Assembly: GCF_003863365.1 (NCBI RefSeq)
Contig: NZ_RQXT01000012.1
Coordinates: 62,001 to 126,000, forward strand
Length of the DNA stretch: 64,000 bases
Source of the DNA: Mesorhizobium tamadayense
GTDB taxonomy: Bacteria; Pseudomonadota; Alphaproteobacteria; Rhizobiales; Rhizobiaceae
Direction of reading: 5' to 3'
In this document: piece by piece, positions 19,460 to 28,108 of the stretch
Numbering within the stretch: position 1 is the stretch's first letter
Layout: each line of letters starts with the position of its first letter
Made by a program: the position numbers and the translations under genes
Notes under the pieces: model-generated
Database searches by the model: none
What the model was told of the DNA's origin: nothing
The model's input: the letters and a program-made list of their open reading frames with translations, nothing else

Positions 19460-20109
19460 CCTTTCGTTTCCTTTGCTTTGGGTGTCATTGGTGATGAATA
19501 TTGGTGGTGCCGAGCATGACGGCTTGCTGTAGCGCCCGGCACCGAGGTGGGGTTGTGCTCGACGGAGCGGAGATCGCTCAAGGCCGCCCTACCCTTGAAG
19601 ATTGTTTCCGTTGGAACCGCTTCAAATCGGTACCAGCTCGCGTCGTCCTTACCGTCGCTCGATGTTCCGGGGATCCAGCGCACCCGTCCGATGGAAACCA
19701 CCTGCGAACAATAATGCATGTGCGGACCCGCCTGAATTGTGTGCGCCCAGTTAGAGTCGATGATCGTCCAAAGCGGCAGAAGGCCCTTCAAGTGTGCGAG
19801 CAGCGGATGTAAGACGGGCCGACTCCACGGCAGGTTGGTAATGAAGCATTCGGCGCCGACCACGTCGGTGGTGGTTAGCGTGAGTGCATCCCGCGCCACG
19901 ATCGAGCGGTGCCGCGGCTCTATGTCGACGGCACCGACGCAGGTGTGGCCGTGTGCTTCTAGATGGCTAATAAGCGCACCGTCCCCTCCACACGGCTCGA
20001 TGAAGCGTGTGCCAGGCCTGAGAAACGGCAAGAGCGGCAGCACCGCCTTTGCTGGCGTCGGATAGAAATCTTTCGAGATTCGAGGATAGTTTGACCGCTT
20101 ACCCATCAT
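19456..20109 (-). CDS. DNA methyltransferase-like protein of the mobile element
   Basis: A 217-residue protein with a Rossmann methyltransferase pattern. FIEPCGGDGALISHLEAHGH is a SAM-binding motif I, followed by GAVDIEPRH (acidic end of strand 2), and FITNLPWSRP sits where N6-adenine enzymes have NPP(Y/F/W). The Pro to Leu change (NLPW) is unusual. The start at 20109 forms an ATGA overlap with the stop of the preceding small gene, which decides it over a start 69 bases upstream. It may protect element DNA from restriction; activity is uncertain. Confidence 0.7.
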   Translation of the reverse strand: MMGKRSNYPRISKDFYPTPAKAVLPLLPFLRPGTRFIEPCGGDGALISHLEAHGHTCVGAVDIEPRHRSIVARDALTLTTTDVVGAECFITNLPWSRPVLHPLLAHLKGLLPLWTIIDSNWAHTIQAGPHMHYCSQVVSIGRVRWIPGTSSDGKDDASWYRFEAVPTETIFKGRAALSDLRSVEHNPTSVPGATASRHARHHQYSSPMTPKAKETKG

Positions 20110-20381
20110 CGCGCGGCTCCCGAAAAGGAGACGGAGGTAGCTCGGCGACTTCGTTCGACGCTCGACCCAGATGTGCATGGCAGCACAATGTTTTCGCGGT
20201 GCCTTATCCAGCGCGCCAAACTAGCATCGTCGGACGGCAATCGACGCCAGCCCTTGCCCGGTGGACGCTGGGGAACGGACATTCGCCGGCTGTCGCGCAT
20301 TTCCAGCGAAAGCTGCGGTGTGGTCTTGATTTCGAAGACCGAAATCGTCTGTAAAAAATGCTGACTGGATGATTTGCGCAT
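20106..20381 (-). CDS. Small hypothetical protein in the replication cassette
   Basis: A 91-residue basic protein. I do not recognise the family. ISVFEIKTTPQLSLEMRDSR and PPGKGWRRLPSDDASLARWI look like genuine protein sequence, and the stop overlaps the methyltransferase start by ATGA, which supports coding. It is probably co-transcribed with the methyltransferase, SSB-like, primase and ATPase genes. Confidence 0.5.
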   Translation of the reverse strand: MRKSSSQHFLQTISVFEIKTTPQLSLEMRDSRRMSVPQRPPGKGWRRLPSDDASLARWIRHRENIVLPCTSGSSVERSRRATSVSFSGAAR

Positions 20382-20516
20382 CAGGCGCTCCTCTAATCGA
20401 GAAGGCCCACCCGCAGGCTTGACGACAGCCGCTTTTGTCTGATAAATCGGACTATTCCAGAGACCGAATTATCTCCCGAAGCCCTGTCGCGTCTGCCATA
20501 CGCGGCAAGGCTTCGG

Positions 20517-20837
20517 TTAGTATGCGGTATGGCCAGCGCGACGTTGGGCGTCGTTGGCCCCTTCGTCCGGCTTAAACTGTGCACTGGGCAAATTGCGCAT
20601 GTAGGCTAATAGATCGGTAGATAGGATCAGTGATTTTCGGCCGGCCTTCACGACTCGCAACTGCTTCCGGCGAGCTGCGCGATACAGCCAAGCTCTAGAC
20701 AATCCTGAAGCGGCTACTGCGGCTGGAAAGTCGAGGCCAATGATAAGGCCGCCGGTTGAAGACTGGACCTCCCGCTTGGAGACCTGCGAAATGCCGACTG
20801 GGACAACGGTCTGCGTATCGATCTCGAGAGTGTTCAT
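20517..20837 (-). CDS. AlpA/excisionase-type helix-turn-helix regulator
   Basis: A 106-residue DNA-binding protein. FPAAVAASGLSRAWLYRAAR (about residues 37-56) followed by RKQLRVVKAGRKSLIL is the winged helix-turn-helix pattern of excisionases and AlpA regulators. It is placed between the integrase side and the replication cassette, the position of alpA in phage satellites. It probably controls excision and/or switches on the replication genes. Confidence 0.75.
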   Translation of the reverse strand: MNTLEIDTQTVVPVGISQVSKREVQSSTGGLIIGLDFPAAVAASGLSRAWLYRAARRKQLRVVKAGRKSLILSTDLLAYMRNLPSAQFKPDEGANDAQRRAGHTAY

Positions 20838-20912
20838 GGTGTTACCTCAAAGTTGGGCAACAACACAGTATCCACCTAGGTACGCTTAGCTACGAGCGTT
20901 CTGCCGTAACAA

Positions 20913-21287
20913 TTATGGTCGCAGGGTGCCGGACCAATCGGCTGCGTCCTTTAGGAATTCTTCGTTCTCCTTCCAAAGGTCGCGCAGCTTCCCATTCGAT
21001 TCGTAAATGTCTCGCACAGTTCTCTCACCGACCGGATGCTGATCTGCCACGAGTTTGTAGGCCTGCTTAGGTCTTTTTCCATCGCCGATCGCGCGATAGA
21101 CCCGAGACAGTATGATACGATGCTCGGCTTCTTTCTTCGGCCTCCCCGGGCCTTTGTTGGCCGCGGCGCCGAGATTATGGAGCGCTTTGGCCCACGCTGC
21201 TCGAATTCCGGAACGCGATGAATCACCTGTTTGGATAAGTCGCGGCAGATCAACCTTCAGCACCCAGTTCGGCTTATAACCAGGCAT
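20913..21287 (-). CDS. Hypothetical protein with helix-turn-helix-like segment
   Basis: A 124-residue basic protein of unknown family. KKEAEHRIILSRVYRAIGDG and PKQAYKLVADQHPVGERTVR read like a helix-turn-helix unit near residues 73-95. It lies between the integrase and the excisionase-like gene, all on the same strand, so a role in regulation of the element is plausible but unproven. Confidence 0.5.
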   Translation of the reverse strand: MPGYKPNWVLKVDLPRLIQTGDSSRSGIRAAWAKALHNLGAAANKGPGRPKKEAEHRIILSRVYRAIGDGKRPKQAYKLVADQHPVGERTVRDIYESNGKLRDLWKENEEFLKDAADWSGTLRP

Positions 21288-21326
21288 GTACTCTCTCCTC
21301 TGTTTGTGGCCACGCCGAGATTCTGG

Positions 21327-22709
21327 CTACGCTGTCATCGCACCCAACTTGGATTTTTCGGCGGGTCGCAGCGGAACTACCGCCGCGCTCTCCTGCTGGG
21401 GTATCAAAGGAACGATGGCGGCTGCCGAAAGCTCATCCATCGCATCGATGATCGACGACGCGTAGTGGCGTTCGACAACCGCGCTACTGGTGTCGTGCAG
21501 ACTCGCCACCAACCGAATCGGCAAGCCCGCCTTAAGCCCTCGCACTATGCTGCTATGCCGGAGTGCGTACGGCACGACGTCGGCAGACAACCCAGAGTGA
21601 GCGACAATTTTGGCCCAAGGGCGGGTGATTTCCGATGCGGAGCTCCACGGGCCACGGGTAACGCGCTCCCAGCGAGGCGCCTCTGTTTCGGTGCCTTTCA
21701 CCTGAATGTGACGCCATCGTTGCAGTAGTACGTCGGAGCCCCCCTTTCCAGCAATGGACGGTCGGAGCAGTTCAATAATGTCGGCCCCAACTCGGATACC
21801 CGTGTGAGTTGCCTTCTTGGCGCCTCTGCCCTTTCGGCTGGTCGGCACCATCAATCTGCCATGCGTAACCTGCACATCAGCAACGCGCATCCGCGTAATC
21901 TGACTGAACCGGGCTCCACTTGCGGCGAGAACTGCAACCAGTTTCAGCAGATCGCCGTCCCAGCCATCGTCTTCGTCGACCACTCTTGCCGACTCTATTA
22001 TTCGGCGAACGTCAGCGTCTGGTAACGCTGCCCCGTCGCGGGCCACCGGCGCCGAAGCTCCCGCGACCGCGAGGCCGTGTTTGACAATCGTTGGCAGGTC
22101 GGCCGGAAGACGCGAGCGGTATTGCCTTGCCGCTAGGTTAAGCGCCGCGCGGAAGTCATTTTGGATGCGCCGCATTGTTGCCCCAGAAAGCCCGGGCGAG
22201 CGGCGAGACCGCCAACTGAGGAGTCCTTCTTCAGTCAATGCTTTCAGAGGCAAGTCAGCTATCTCGTCCGCTAGCACGTGTCGGGTGAGGCGCTGGCGGG
22301 CGTCACCTCTGAGCCTTCCATCTTCGCTCAGTTCTCGCTCATGAGCGTCGCGACTAAGGACGTACGCCTCGACTACCATGCGGACCGTCGGCGGGGGCCC
22401 TTCTGCCAAGGCTCGGTCGTCGGACCGCAATGCTCCAATCTTGGTCAGCGCGGCTCTTCTTGCCTGCTCGAAATCATAGACGTCGATACCATCTGCGGCC
22501 AATTCGTCATCCGCCACCCCTATCTGCGCTTGTCGATAGTCACCCTTGCCTAGGTATTCGACTGCCACCCAATATCCACCCTTCGCTCTCCGGCAGTAGC
22601 CGAGGGCAGCGCCAGGGCCGAGAGATCGGCAGTAGGGCTTTTTTCGCGCCTTCAGCTGCCTGCGGGCGTTTCGCGTCGTGATAGCAATTTCTTTTCTTAC
22701 CCGAGACAT
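21327..22709 (-). CDS. Tyrosine-type site-specific integrase
   Basis: A 460-residue tyrosine recombinase. Catalytic residues visible: R267 in ASGARFSQITRM, R384 in YALRHSSIVRGL (with Tyr instead of His at the first position of the HxxR box), H405 in LHDTSSAVVERHY and the nucleophile Y416. An arm-binding and SAM-like core-binding domain precede it (about 40-200). The gene starts about 190 bases from the tRNA-Glu 3' fragment, as expected for an integrase that uses that tRNA as attachment site. It is the rightmost gene of the mobile element. Confidence 0.92.
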   Translation of the reverse strand: MSRVRKEIAITTRNARRQLKARKKPYCRSLGPGAALGYCRRAKGGYWVAVEYLGKGDYRQAQIGVADDELAADGIDVYDFEQARRAALTKIGALRSDDRALAEGPPPTVRMVVEAYVLSRDAHERELSEDGRLRGDARQRLTRHVLADEIADLPLKALTEEGLLSWRSRRSPGLSGATMRRIQNDFRAALNLAARQYRSRLPADLPTIVKHGLAVAGASAPVARDGAALPDADVRRIIESARVVDEDDGWDGDLLKLVAVLAASGARFSQITRMRVADVQVTHGRLMVPTSRKGRGAKKATHTGIRVGADIIELLRPSIAGKGGSDVLLQRWRHIQVKGTETEAPRWERVTRGPWSSASEITRPWAKIVAHSGLSADVVPYALRHSSIVRGLKAGLPIRLVASLHDTSSAVVERHYASSIIDAMDELSAAAIVPLIPQQESAAVVPLRPAEKSKLGAMTA

Positions 22710-22897
22710 GACGGATCCAGCGACGTCCGAGGGAAAATAGATCGGATTTGGTCCCGATATTGGTCCCTATATACCGCCGTGGCCACCAGGATGCAACGGG
22801 ACACAGATAATCAAAAAAATCATTTTAAAACAATTTACTATGGCTTATATTTGCTTACGCCAACGAGCTATCTCTACCGCAAAAAACAAGCATTTTT

Positions 22898-22945
22898 CGC
22901 CCTTTCACGGCGGTAACAGGGGTTCGATTCCCCTTGGGCGTACCA
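22898..22945 (+). repeat. attR: 3' portion of tRNA-Glu(UUC) at the element boundary
   Basis: The 48 bases contain the right part of a tRNA-Glu: CGCCCTTTCACGGCGG is the anticodon stem-loop side with UUC anticodon, then AGGGGTTCGATTCCCCT is the T-arm, the acceptor 3' strand and CCA. The D-arm and 5' acceptor are absent: the sequence left of 22898 is AT-rich and unrelated. This is the displaced 3' end left by integration into a tRNA-Glu gene. The intact tRNA-Glu is expected at the other end of the element, left of this window. Confidence 0.85.
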
Positions 22946-23084
22946 GCCGGTCTTTCCGAAGTCAGTGGCAGTTTCTAAGGCAAGCGAAGTGTTAGCGCTT
23001 TGCCTAGGCTGGTCTGCGCCTCTCGGCCGACCACCGATCCGTCGCACCTGGGGAGGCGCGACGGGCGGGTTTTGCGAATAGGGA

Positions 23085-23522
23085 TCAATGCGTCATTTGT
23101 GAATGCATGCCGCCGGGCTGCGAGATGCCGCCAAGCGCTTCGCCGGCCTGCGCAGCCTCGCCGTTCATGGTGAGATCCCCAAGCGACACGATGCCAACGA
23201 GCTGTTTGTCGCGGCTTATCACCGGCATCCGCCGTATCTTGAGATCGCCCATTTTGCGAAGGACATCCTCGACCTCTTCATCGTCAAAGCAGTACCTGAC
23301 CTCCGCGCTCATCACCTCCCTTATCGTGGCCTCGGGGCCCCTGCCTTCGGCGACTCCGCGTATGGCGATATCACGGTCCGTGATCATGCCCACCAGCCGG
23401 TCGTTCTCGCCGACCGGCAGGACCCCGGCATCAAGACTGGCCATGGTTGCTGCTGCTTCCTGCAATGTCTGATCCGGGCTGGCGACCCGAACGGCCTCGG
23501 TCATACAGTTGCCGACCTTCAT
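23085..23522 (-). CDS. CBS-domain pair protein
   Basis: A 145-residue cytosolic protein made of two CBS repeats (a Bateman module). The first runs MTEAVRVASPDQTLQEAAAT to GMITDRDIAIRG, the second VMSAEVRYCFDDEEVEDVLR to GIVSLGDLTMNG. Such stand-alone modules bind adenosyl nucleotides and act as energy or stress sensors. It is the first chromosomal gene to the right of the island boundary and stands alone. The partner cannot be named. Confidence 0.88.
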   Translation of the reverse strand: MKVGNCMTEAVRVASPDQTLQEAAATMASLDAGVLPVGENDRLVGMITDRDIAIRGVAEGRGPEATIREVMSAEVRYCFDDEEVEDVLRKMGDLKIRRMPVISRDKQLVGIVSLGDLTMNGEAAQAGEALGGISQPGGMHSQMTH

Positions 23523-23579
23523 GGCTTTTCTCCTTCTTTGAAAAGCCCTCGCCGCCGATAGGGGAGGAATGTCCGCTTG

Positions 23580-23884
23580 CCGGAAACGTTCCCGTCCGCC
23601 GACGGTTCGGCCTCAGCCACGCGCAACAGGACCGCCGCGACCACCGCCGGCGGGACCGCCAGCGAAACCTACGACCAGTACCAGGCGGGCTTCGATGCCA
23701 GTTGCGAGTTGGATCTCGTCGGCGCCACCCGCAGGGGCTCGAGGCCGCCCGCCACGGATTGGACGCTTCCGAGGAAAGCCTCCGTTTGACCCTGCTGACC
23801 TCGATCGGCGATGTTGCCTCCAACCACGTCCGGGCACGCGGCTACCAGACCCGCATCGCGCTCGCCCGGCGCTCGGCCGCATAG
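23580..23884 (+). pseudogene. Remnant of a NodT/TolC-family outer-membrane efflux protein
   Basis: Two short frames together resemble the region of RND efflux outer-membrane lipoproteins (NodT family) around the first helical hairpin. One reads ETYDQYQAGFDASCELDLVG followed by ATRRG; after about 23738 the next frame reads GLEAARHGLDASEESLRLTL then LTSIGDVASNHVRARGYQTR to a stop at 23882-23884. The N-terminal lipoprotein part and the rest of the barrel are missing. So this is a truncated and frameshifted relic. No inner-membrane or adaptor partner is adjacent. Confidence 0.65.
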
Positions 23885-24085
23885 CAGGCAGACTGCCGAG
23901 CTCACTCGCACGATGGCCTTGGCCGGCACGACCTGAAGTCGTCGATGTCGGCGTCGGTACGCGGCTGGCGTCGAGCACGCAGTGATACGAAGCCGAACGT
24001 CTACCCGAAATCCTCGGAACAAATCTCCGTGAGCAATAGTTGGAAGCAATCATTCACTATACTATAAACTGGTCGAGGCAATGCG

Positions 24086-24772
24086 ATGTCGAACGTCTAC
24101 GATCTTGGAACCGATCTGGTGCGCCGTATCTATGAAAAGCGCATAGATGCACCGGCGATTCTTGATATCCGCACCCATTTTCCCAACGCGGCGAAGTTTG
24201 CGGCCGCCTGGCAGAGTATTCGCGACGAAGCGCTGTCGGTGCAGTTGAACCGGGCGCCGCGTTTCGACGACATCATGCCGGAGCAGGCCGAAATCTCGGC
24301 CAATGACGGCCTGGATTGGCGCATGTTCGTGCTCAGGGCCTACGACATGACGATTCCGGAAAATCTCACGCGGATGCCTACCCTCAGCCGGCTGCTGTCC
24401 GAATGCCCCGAGGTCAAATCGGCGGCTGTCTCATTCCTGGCGCCGCGCAAGCACATCCCGGCCCATCGCGGCCCCTTTCGCGGCATCATGCGATTTCATC
24501 TCGGCCTAGTCATCCCGAAACAGGCGGACGGCCGCCCGGCGACGATCATGATGATCAACCATGAGGAAAAGCGGATCGCCGACGGCGAGTGCCTGCTGTG
24601 GGACGATACTTTCGAGCACGAGGTGATCAACAATTCGGATCAGCCGCGCGTCGCTCTCCTCCTCGACGTCTGGCGTCCGAAGATGTCGCTAGACATGGAA
24701 ATCCTGTCACGCGTGATCGTGCGCGGCGTGCAGCTAGGGATGCGCTATCGGGGCGTGTCGTTCGGCGGCTGA
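24086..24772 (+). CDS. Aspartyl/asparaginyl beta-hydroxylase family dioxygenase
   Basis: A 228-residue Fe(II)/2-oxoglutarate dioxygenase. HIPAHRGPFRGIMRFHLGLV and CLLWDDTFEHEVINNSDQPR followed by VALLLDVWRP are the conserved metal-binding and 2-oxoglutarate-binding blocks of the family, which includes LpxO that hydroxylates lipid A acyl chains. A GAGG ribosome site precedes the ATG. The substrate (protein or lipid A) is not decided by the sequence. It is monocistronic. Confidence 0.85.
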   Translation: MSNVYDLGTDLVRRIYEKRIDAPAILDIRTHFPNAAKFAAAWQSIRDEALSVQLNRAPRFDDIMPEQAEISANDGLDWRMFVLRAYDMTIPENLTRMPTLSRLLSECPEVKSAAVSFLAPRKHIPAHRGPFRGIMRFHLGLVIPKQADGRPATIMMINHEEKRIADGECLLWDDTFEHEVINNSDQPRVALLLDVWRPKMSLDMEILSRVIVRGVQLGMRYRGVSFGG

Positions 24773-24790
24773 TCCGGCGAATCGGCGATT

Positions 24791-25093
24791 TTAGAACCTT
24801 GCCTCGCGGGGCAAATTTGCGCCGCCACGTTTGCCCGGAACCATCATGTCGCGCGCAAGCAAGCCACTAACACGGCAGAAGGCCATGAACGCGAGGCAGG
24901 CTTCCTCGGCGCTTGCCACGTCGACCGTCGCGCCGAAGCAGGCGTTGAAGGCGACGTCGTAGACCTTGCCCTGGCGGCGCTTCGGCCAGTCCTGCAGGAA
25001 GTCGAGCGCCTGCTCGACGCTGTAGATTTCCTCGACCGGCAGGCCAGGCGCGGGCGTGATGCGCACCGGCACCTCGAATTGCAGTCTGTCCAT
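24791..25093 (-). CDS. DUF982 family protein
   Basis: A 100-residue protein. The block VEEIYSVEQALDFLQDWPKR followed by RQGKVYDVAFNACFGA is the DUF982 domain, a small family frequent in rhizobia with unknown function. The start at 25093 is chosen because GGGAGA lies about 8 bases upstream. It converges on the beta-hydroxylase gene with an 18-base gap. Confidence 0.78.
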   Translation of the reverse strand: MDRLQFEVPVRITPAPGLPVEEIYSVEQALDFLQDWPKRRQGKVYDVAFNACFGATVDVASAEEACLAFMAFCRVSGLLARDMMVPGKRGGANLPREARF

Positions 25094-25429
25094 TCCCTGT
25101 CTCCCGAACTGTCGCAGCCGGAGCAACGCCGTTCGTTCCGAAAAGTTGCTTTTGCGGCCTTCTGACCCAGGAATGTGACCTCAGTGCGGTGAGCGGTCTG
25201 GCCATCGGTGCGCCGTCAACGGCACAAATCTCCTGTATCCAATCTCGCCCTACCCCACGGGTGGCGAAAGGAAAGCTTCGCGATGAATCCAGAGGCCCTG
25301 CGCCGGCGAATATTCCGCGCGACGGCGGTCTCTCGGCACTTCTTCCTTGAACCTTGCGGCTTCCGGTGCCAAATCTGGAGAAATTTCCGCATCGGCTCGT
25401 CAGGAGCCATCACCCGGCAAACGGACAAA

Positions 25430-26257
25430 ATGGTTACCTATCTCGACGCCGCCACAGCCCCTTTGAGAAACACAGGCCAGATCCGCCTTTACGGCGAGGA
25501 AGGCTTTGCCGGCATGCGCAAGGCCTGCGACCTCACCGCGCGCTGCCTGGACGAGCTCGTGTCGATGGTGAAGCCTGGCGTCACCACCGAGGCAATCGAC
25601 CGCTTCGTCTTCGAGTTCGGCATGGACCAGGGCGCGCTGCCGGCGACGCTCAACTATCGCGGCTACACCAAATCGTCCTGCACCTCGATCAACCACGTCG
25701 TCTGCCACGGCATTCCCGACAACAAGCCGCTGAAGGACGGCGACATCGTCAACATCGACGTCACCTATATCCTCGACGGCTGGCATGGCGATTCCTCGCG
25801 CATGTATCCGGTGGGCACGATCAAGCGCGCCGCCGAGCGTCTGCTCGAGGTGACCTACGAATGCCTGATGCGCGGCATCGCGGCGATCAGGCCCGGCGCC
25901 CGCACCGGCGCCATCGGCGCCGCCATCCAGACCTATGCCGAGGCCGAGCGCTGCTCGGTGGTGCGCGACTTCTGCGGCCACGGTGTCGGCCAGCTTTTCC
26001 ACGACGCGCCGAACATCCTGCATTACGGCACCGCCAACGAGGGCGTCGAGATGCGGCCCGGCATGATTTTTACCGTCGAGCCGATGATCAATCTCGGCCG
26101 CCCGCATGTGAAGGTGCTGTCGGACGGCTGGACGGCGGTGACGCGCGACCGCTCGCTGTCGGCGCAGTACGAGCACACGATCGGCGTCACCGACACCGGC
26201 TGCGAGATCTTCACGCTCTCGCCGAAAAAGCTCGACCGGCCCGGCCTGCCGGCCTAG
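25430..26257 (+). CDS. map: Type I methionine aminopeptidase
   Basis: A 275-residue enzyme removing the initiator Met from new proteins. The dimetal ligands are visible: two Asp in NIDVTYILDGWHGDSSRMYP, His in CGHGVGQLFHDAPN, Glu in IFTVEPMINLG and Glu in YEHTIGV. The start at 25430 gives MVTYLDAATAPLRNTGQIRL, a normal family N-terminus; the open frame upstream has no family similarity. radC follows 35 bases downstream on the same strand. Confidence 0.94.
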   Translation: MVTYLDAATAPLRNTGQIRLYGEEGFAGMRKACDLTARCLDELVSMVKPGVTTEAIDRFVFEFGMDQGALPATLNYRGYTKSSCTSINHVVCHGIPDNKPLKDGDIVNIDVTYILDGWHGDSSRMYPVGTIKRAAERLLEVTYECLMRGIAAIRPGARTGAIGAAIQTYAEAERCSVVRDFCGHGVGQLFHDAPNILHYGTANEGVEMRPGMIFTVEPMINLGRPHVKVLSDGWTAVTRDRSLSAQYEHTIGVTDTGCEIFTLSPKKLDRPGLPA

Positions 26258-26292
26258 TCTCCACCGAAGCCTGAAGGGGGAGTGGGCAGGCT

Positions 26293-27048
26293 ATGGGAAA
26301 AGTCGAGGACGGGCGGGCGTTCTTTTCCGAAGCCTGGGTCGAACCGCCACAGAAGAAAACCGCCACGCCTGCCGAAAAGCCGCATTATCACGGCCATCGC
26401 GATCGTCTGCGGGAACGCTTCGTCGCCGGCGGACCGGACGCCCTGCCTGACTATGAATTGCTCGAGCTCCTGCTTTTCCGGCTGATCCCGCGCGTCGACA
26501 CCAAGCCGATCGCCAAGGCGCTGATCGCCCGCTTCGGCTCGCTGGCCGAAGTGCTCGGCGCGCCGACGTCGCTGCTCGAGGAAGTGAAAGGCATCGGCCC
26601 GGTCGTCGCGACCGATCTCAAGGTCATCGCCGCCACCGCCCAGCGCATGGCGCGGGGCGAAGTGCGCGGCCGAGAGGTTCTGTCCAACTGGACGCAGCTT
26701 CTCGACTATTGCCGCTCGGCCATGGCCTTCGAGAGCCGGGAGCAGTTCCGCATCCTGTTCCTCGACAAGAAGAACGGACTGATCGCCGACGAGGTGCAGC
26801 AGACCGGCACCGTCGACCATACGCCGGTCTATCCGCGCGAGGTGGTGAAGCGCGCGCTCGAGCTCTCCGCCAGCGCCATCATCCTGGTGCATAACCACCC
26901 GTCCGGCGACCCGACGCCGTCGCGCGCCGACATCGAGATGACCAAGCAGATCATCGACACGGCCAAGCAGCTCGGCATCGCCGTGCACGACCACATTATC
27001 ATCGGCCGCAAAGGCAACGCCTCGATGAAGGGGCTGCTGCTGATCTAG
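26293..27048 (+). CDS. radC: RadC/JAB-domain DNA repair protein
   Basis: A 251-residue RadC protein. An N-terminal helix-hairpin-helix-like region ([20 protein letters not shown]) precedes the JAB/MPN+ domain, whose zinc motif is [18 protein letters not shown], with an upstream Glu in [13 protein letters not shown]. It is located just after map, a common order in rhizobia. The name reflects an old radiation phenotype; the true function is unresolved. Confidence 0.93.
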   Translation: MGKVEDGRAFFSEAWVEPPQKKTATPAEKPHYHGHRDRLRERFVAGGPDALPDYELLELLLFRLIPRVDTKPIAKALIARFGSLAEVLGAPTSLLEEVKGIGPVVATDLKVIAATAQRMARGEVRGREVLSNWTQLLDYCRSAMAFESREQFRILFLDKKNGLIADEVQQTGTVDHTPVYPREVVKRALELSASAIILVHNHPSGDPTPSRADIEMTKQIIDTAKQLGIAVHDHIIIGRKGNASMKGLLLI

Positions 27049-27201
27049 GCACGCCCCGTCGCGAGCGTTGCGACGCGAAAGACGCCACTTTTCCACATTG
27101 GACGGTCGGCTCTGGAATTTCGAGCGCAAATCACGCTATGATGGCGCTTGGCATTCTCCGGGACGGCTTCGCGCCCCTCGAATGCCCGGGAGGAACGGGA
27201 C

Positions 27202-28086
27202 ATGGCCATTGCGCTTGTACTCGTTTTGGTTGTTGTGGGCTCGGTGGTGTTTCACTTCCTGAGCCCATGGTGGTGGACGCCGATTGCCTCGAACTGGGAC
27301 TATATCGACAACACCATCATCATCAGCTTCTGGATCACCGGCGTCGTCTTCGCCGCCGTGGTGCTTTTCATGGCCTATTGCGTGTTCCGCTTCCGCCACC
27401 GGGAGGGCAACCGCGCGGCCTACGAACCGGAGAACCAGCGCCTCGAACGGTGGCTGACTGTCGTCACCGCGGTCGGCGTCACGGCCTTGCTTGTCCCCGG
27501 CCTTTTCGTCTGGAGCCGCTTCGTAACCGTTCCAAGCGATGCGACCGAGCTTGAGGTCGTTGCCCAGCAATGGCAATGGAGCTTCCGCCTGCCTGGCAAG
27601 GACGGCAAGCTCGGCACGTCCGACACTCGCATCGTATCGGCTGAAAACCCGCTCGGCATCGTGCCCAGCGACCCCAACGGCCAGGACGATATCGTGGTCG
27701 AGGCGGCAGACCTGCACTTGCCGGTCGGCAAGCCGGTCAAGGTGCTATTACGCTCGATCGATGTGCTGCACGATTTCTACATCCCGGAGTTCCGCGCCAA
27801 GATGGACATGATCCCGGGTTCGGTCACCTATTTCTGGTTCACCCCAACCAGGACCGGAACCTTCCAGGTCCTGTGCGCCGAGTTGTGCGGCCAGGGACAC
27901 CCACTGATGCATGGCGTGGCCGTGGTCGACACCGAGCAGGATTATCTGGCCTGGGTCGGCCAGCAGCAGACTTTTGCGCAATTGTCGGCGCCGCAGAAGA
28001 CGGGCTCTGCCGCCCGATCGACGGAAAGCACGACAGCGTCGGGGCTGGACGTAGCAGCAAAGCTCGAAACCCCAGAGGCCCGCTGA
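27202..28086 (+). CDS. coxM: Cytochrome c oxidase subunit II (alternative heme-copper oxidase)
   Basis: A 294-residue subunit II. GGAGGAA precedes the ATG at 27202. Two transmembrane helices lie near residues 1-18 and 33-55, followed by a periplasmic cupredoxin domain. The CuA site is complete: CAELCGQGHPLMHG supplies two Cys, His and Met, with an earlier His in DVLHDFYIPEFRAKMDMIPG. No CXXCH is present, so there is no fused cytochrome c. It is first in an operon II-I-III-III-IV that matches the coxMNOP arrangement of Bradyrhizobium; the gene symbol follows that likeness. Confidence 0.88.
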   Translation: MAIALVLVLVVVGSVVFHFLSPWWWTPIASNWDYIDNTIIISFWITGVVFAAVVLFMAYCVFRFRHREGNRAAYEPENQRLERWLTVVTAVGVTALLVPGLFVWSRFVTVPSDATELEVVAQQWQWSFRLPGKDGKLGTSDTRIVSAENPLGIVPSDPNGQDDIVVEAADLHLPVGKPVKVLLRSIDVLHDFYIPEFRAKMDMIPGSVTYFWFTPTRTGTFQVLCAELCGQGHPLMHGVAVVDTEQDYLAWVGQQQTFAQLSAPQKTGSAARSTESTTASGLDVAAKLETPEAR

Positions 28087-28108
28087 ACAGGGCACGGAGG
28101 TGCTCCCA

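Noticed and set aside
22820..22945. A complete tRNA-Glu gene
   Set aside because: The D-arm and 5' acceptor strand are missing upstream of 22898; only the 3' part exists.
1..22945. Integrative conjugative element
   Set aside because: No relaxase, type IV secretion or coupling protein gene is present in the visible part; it cannot be excluded for the part left of the window.
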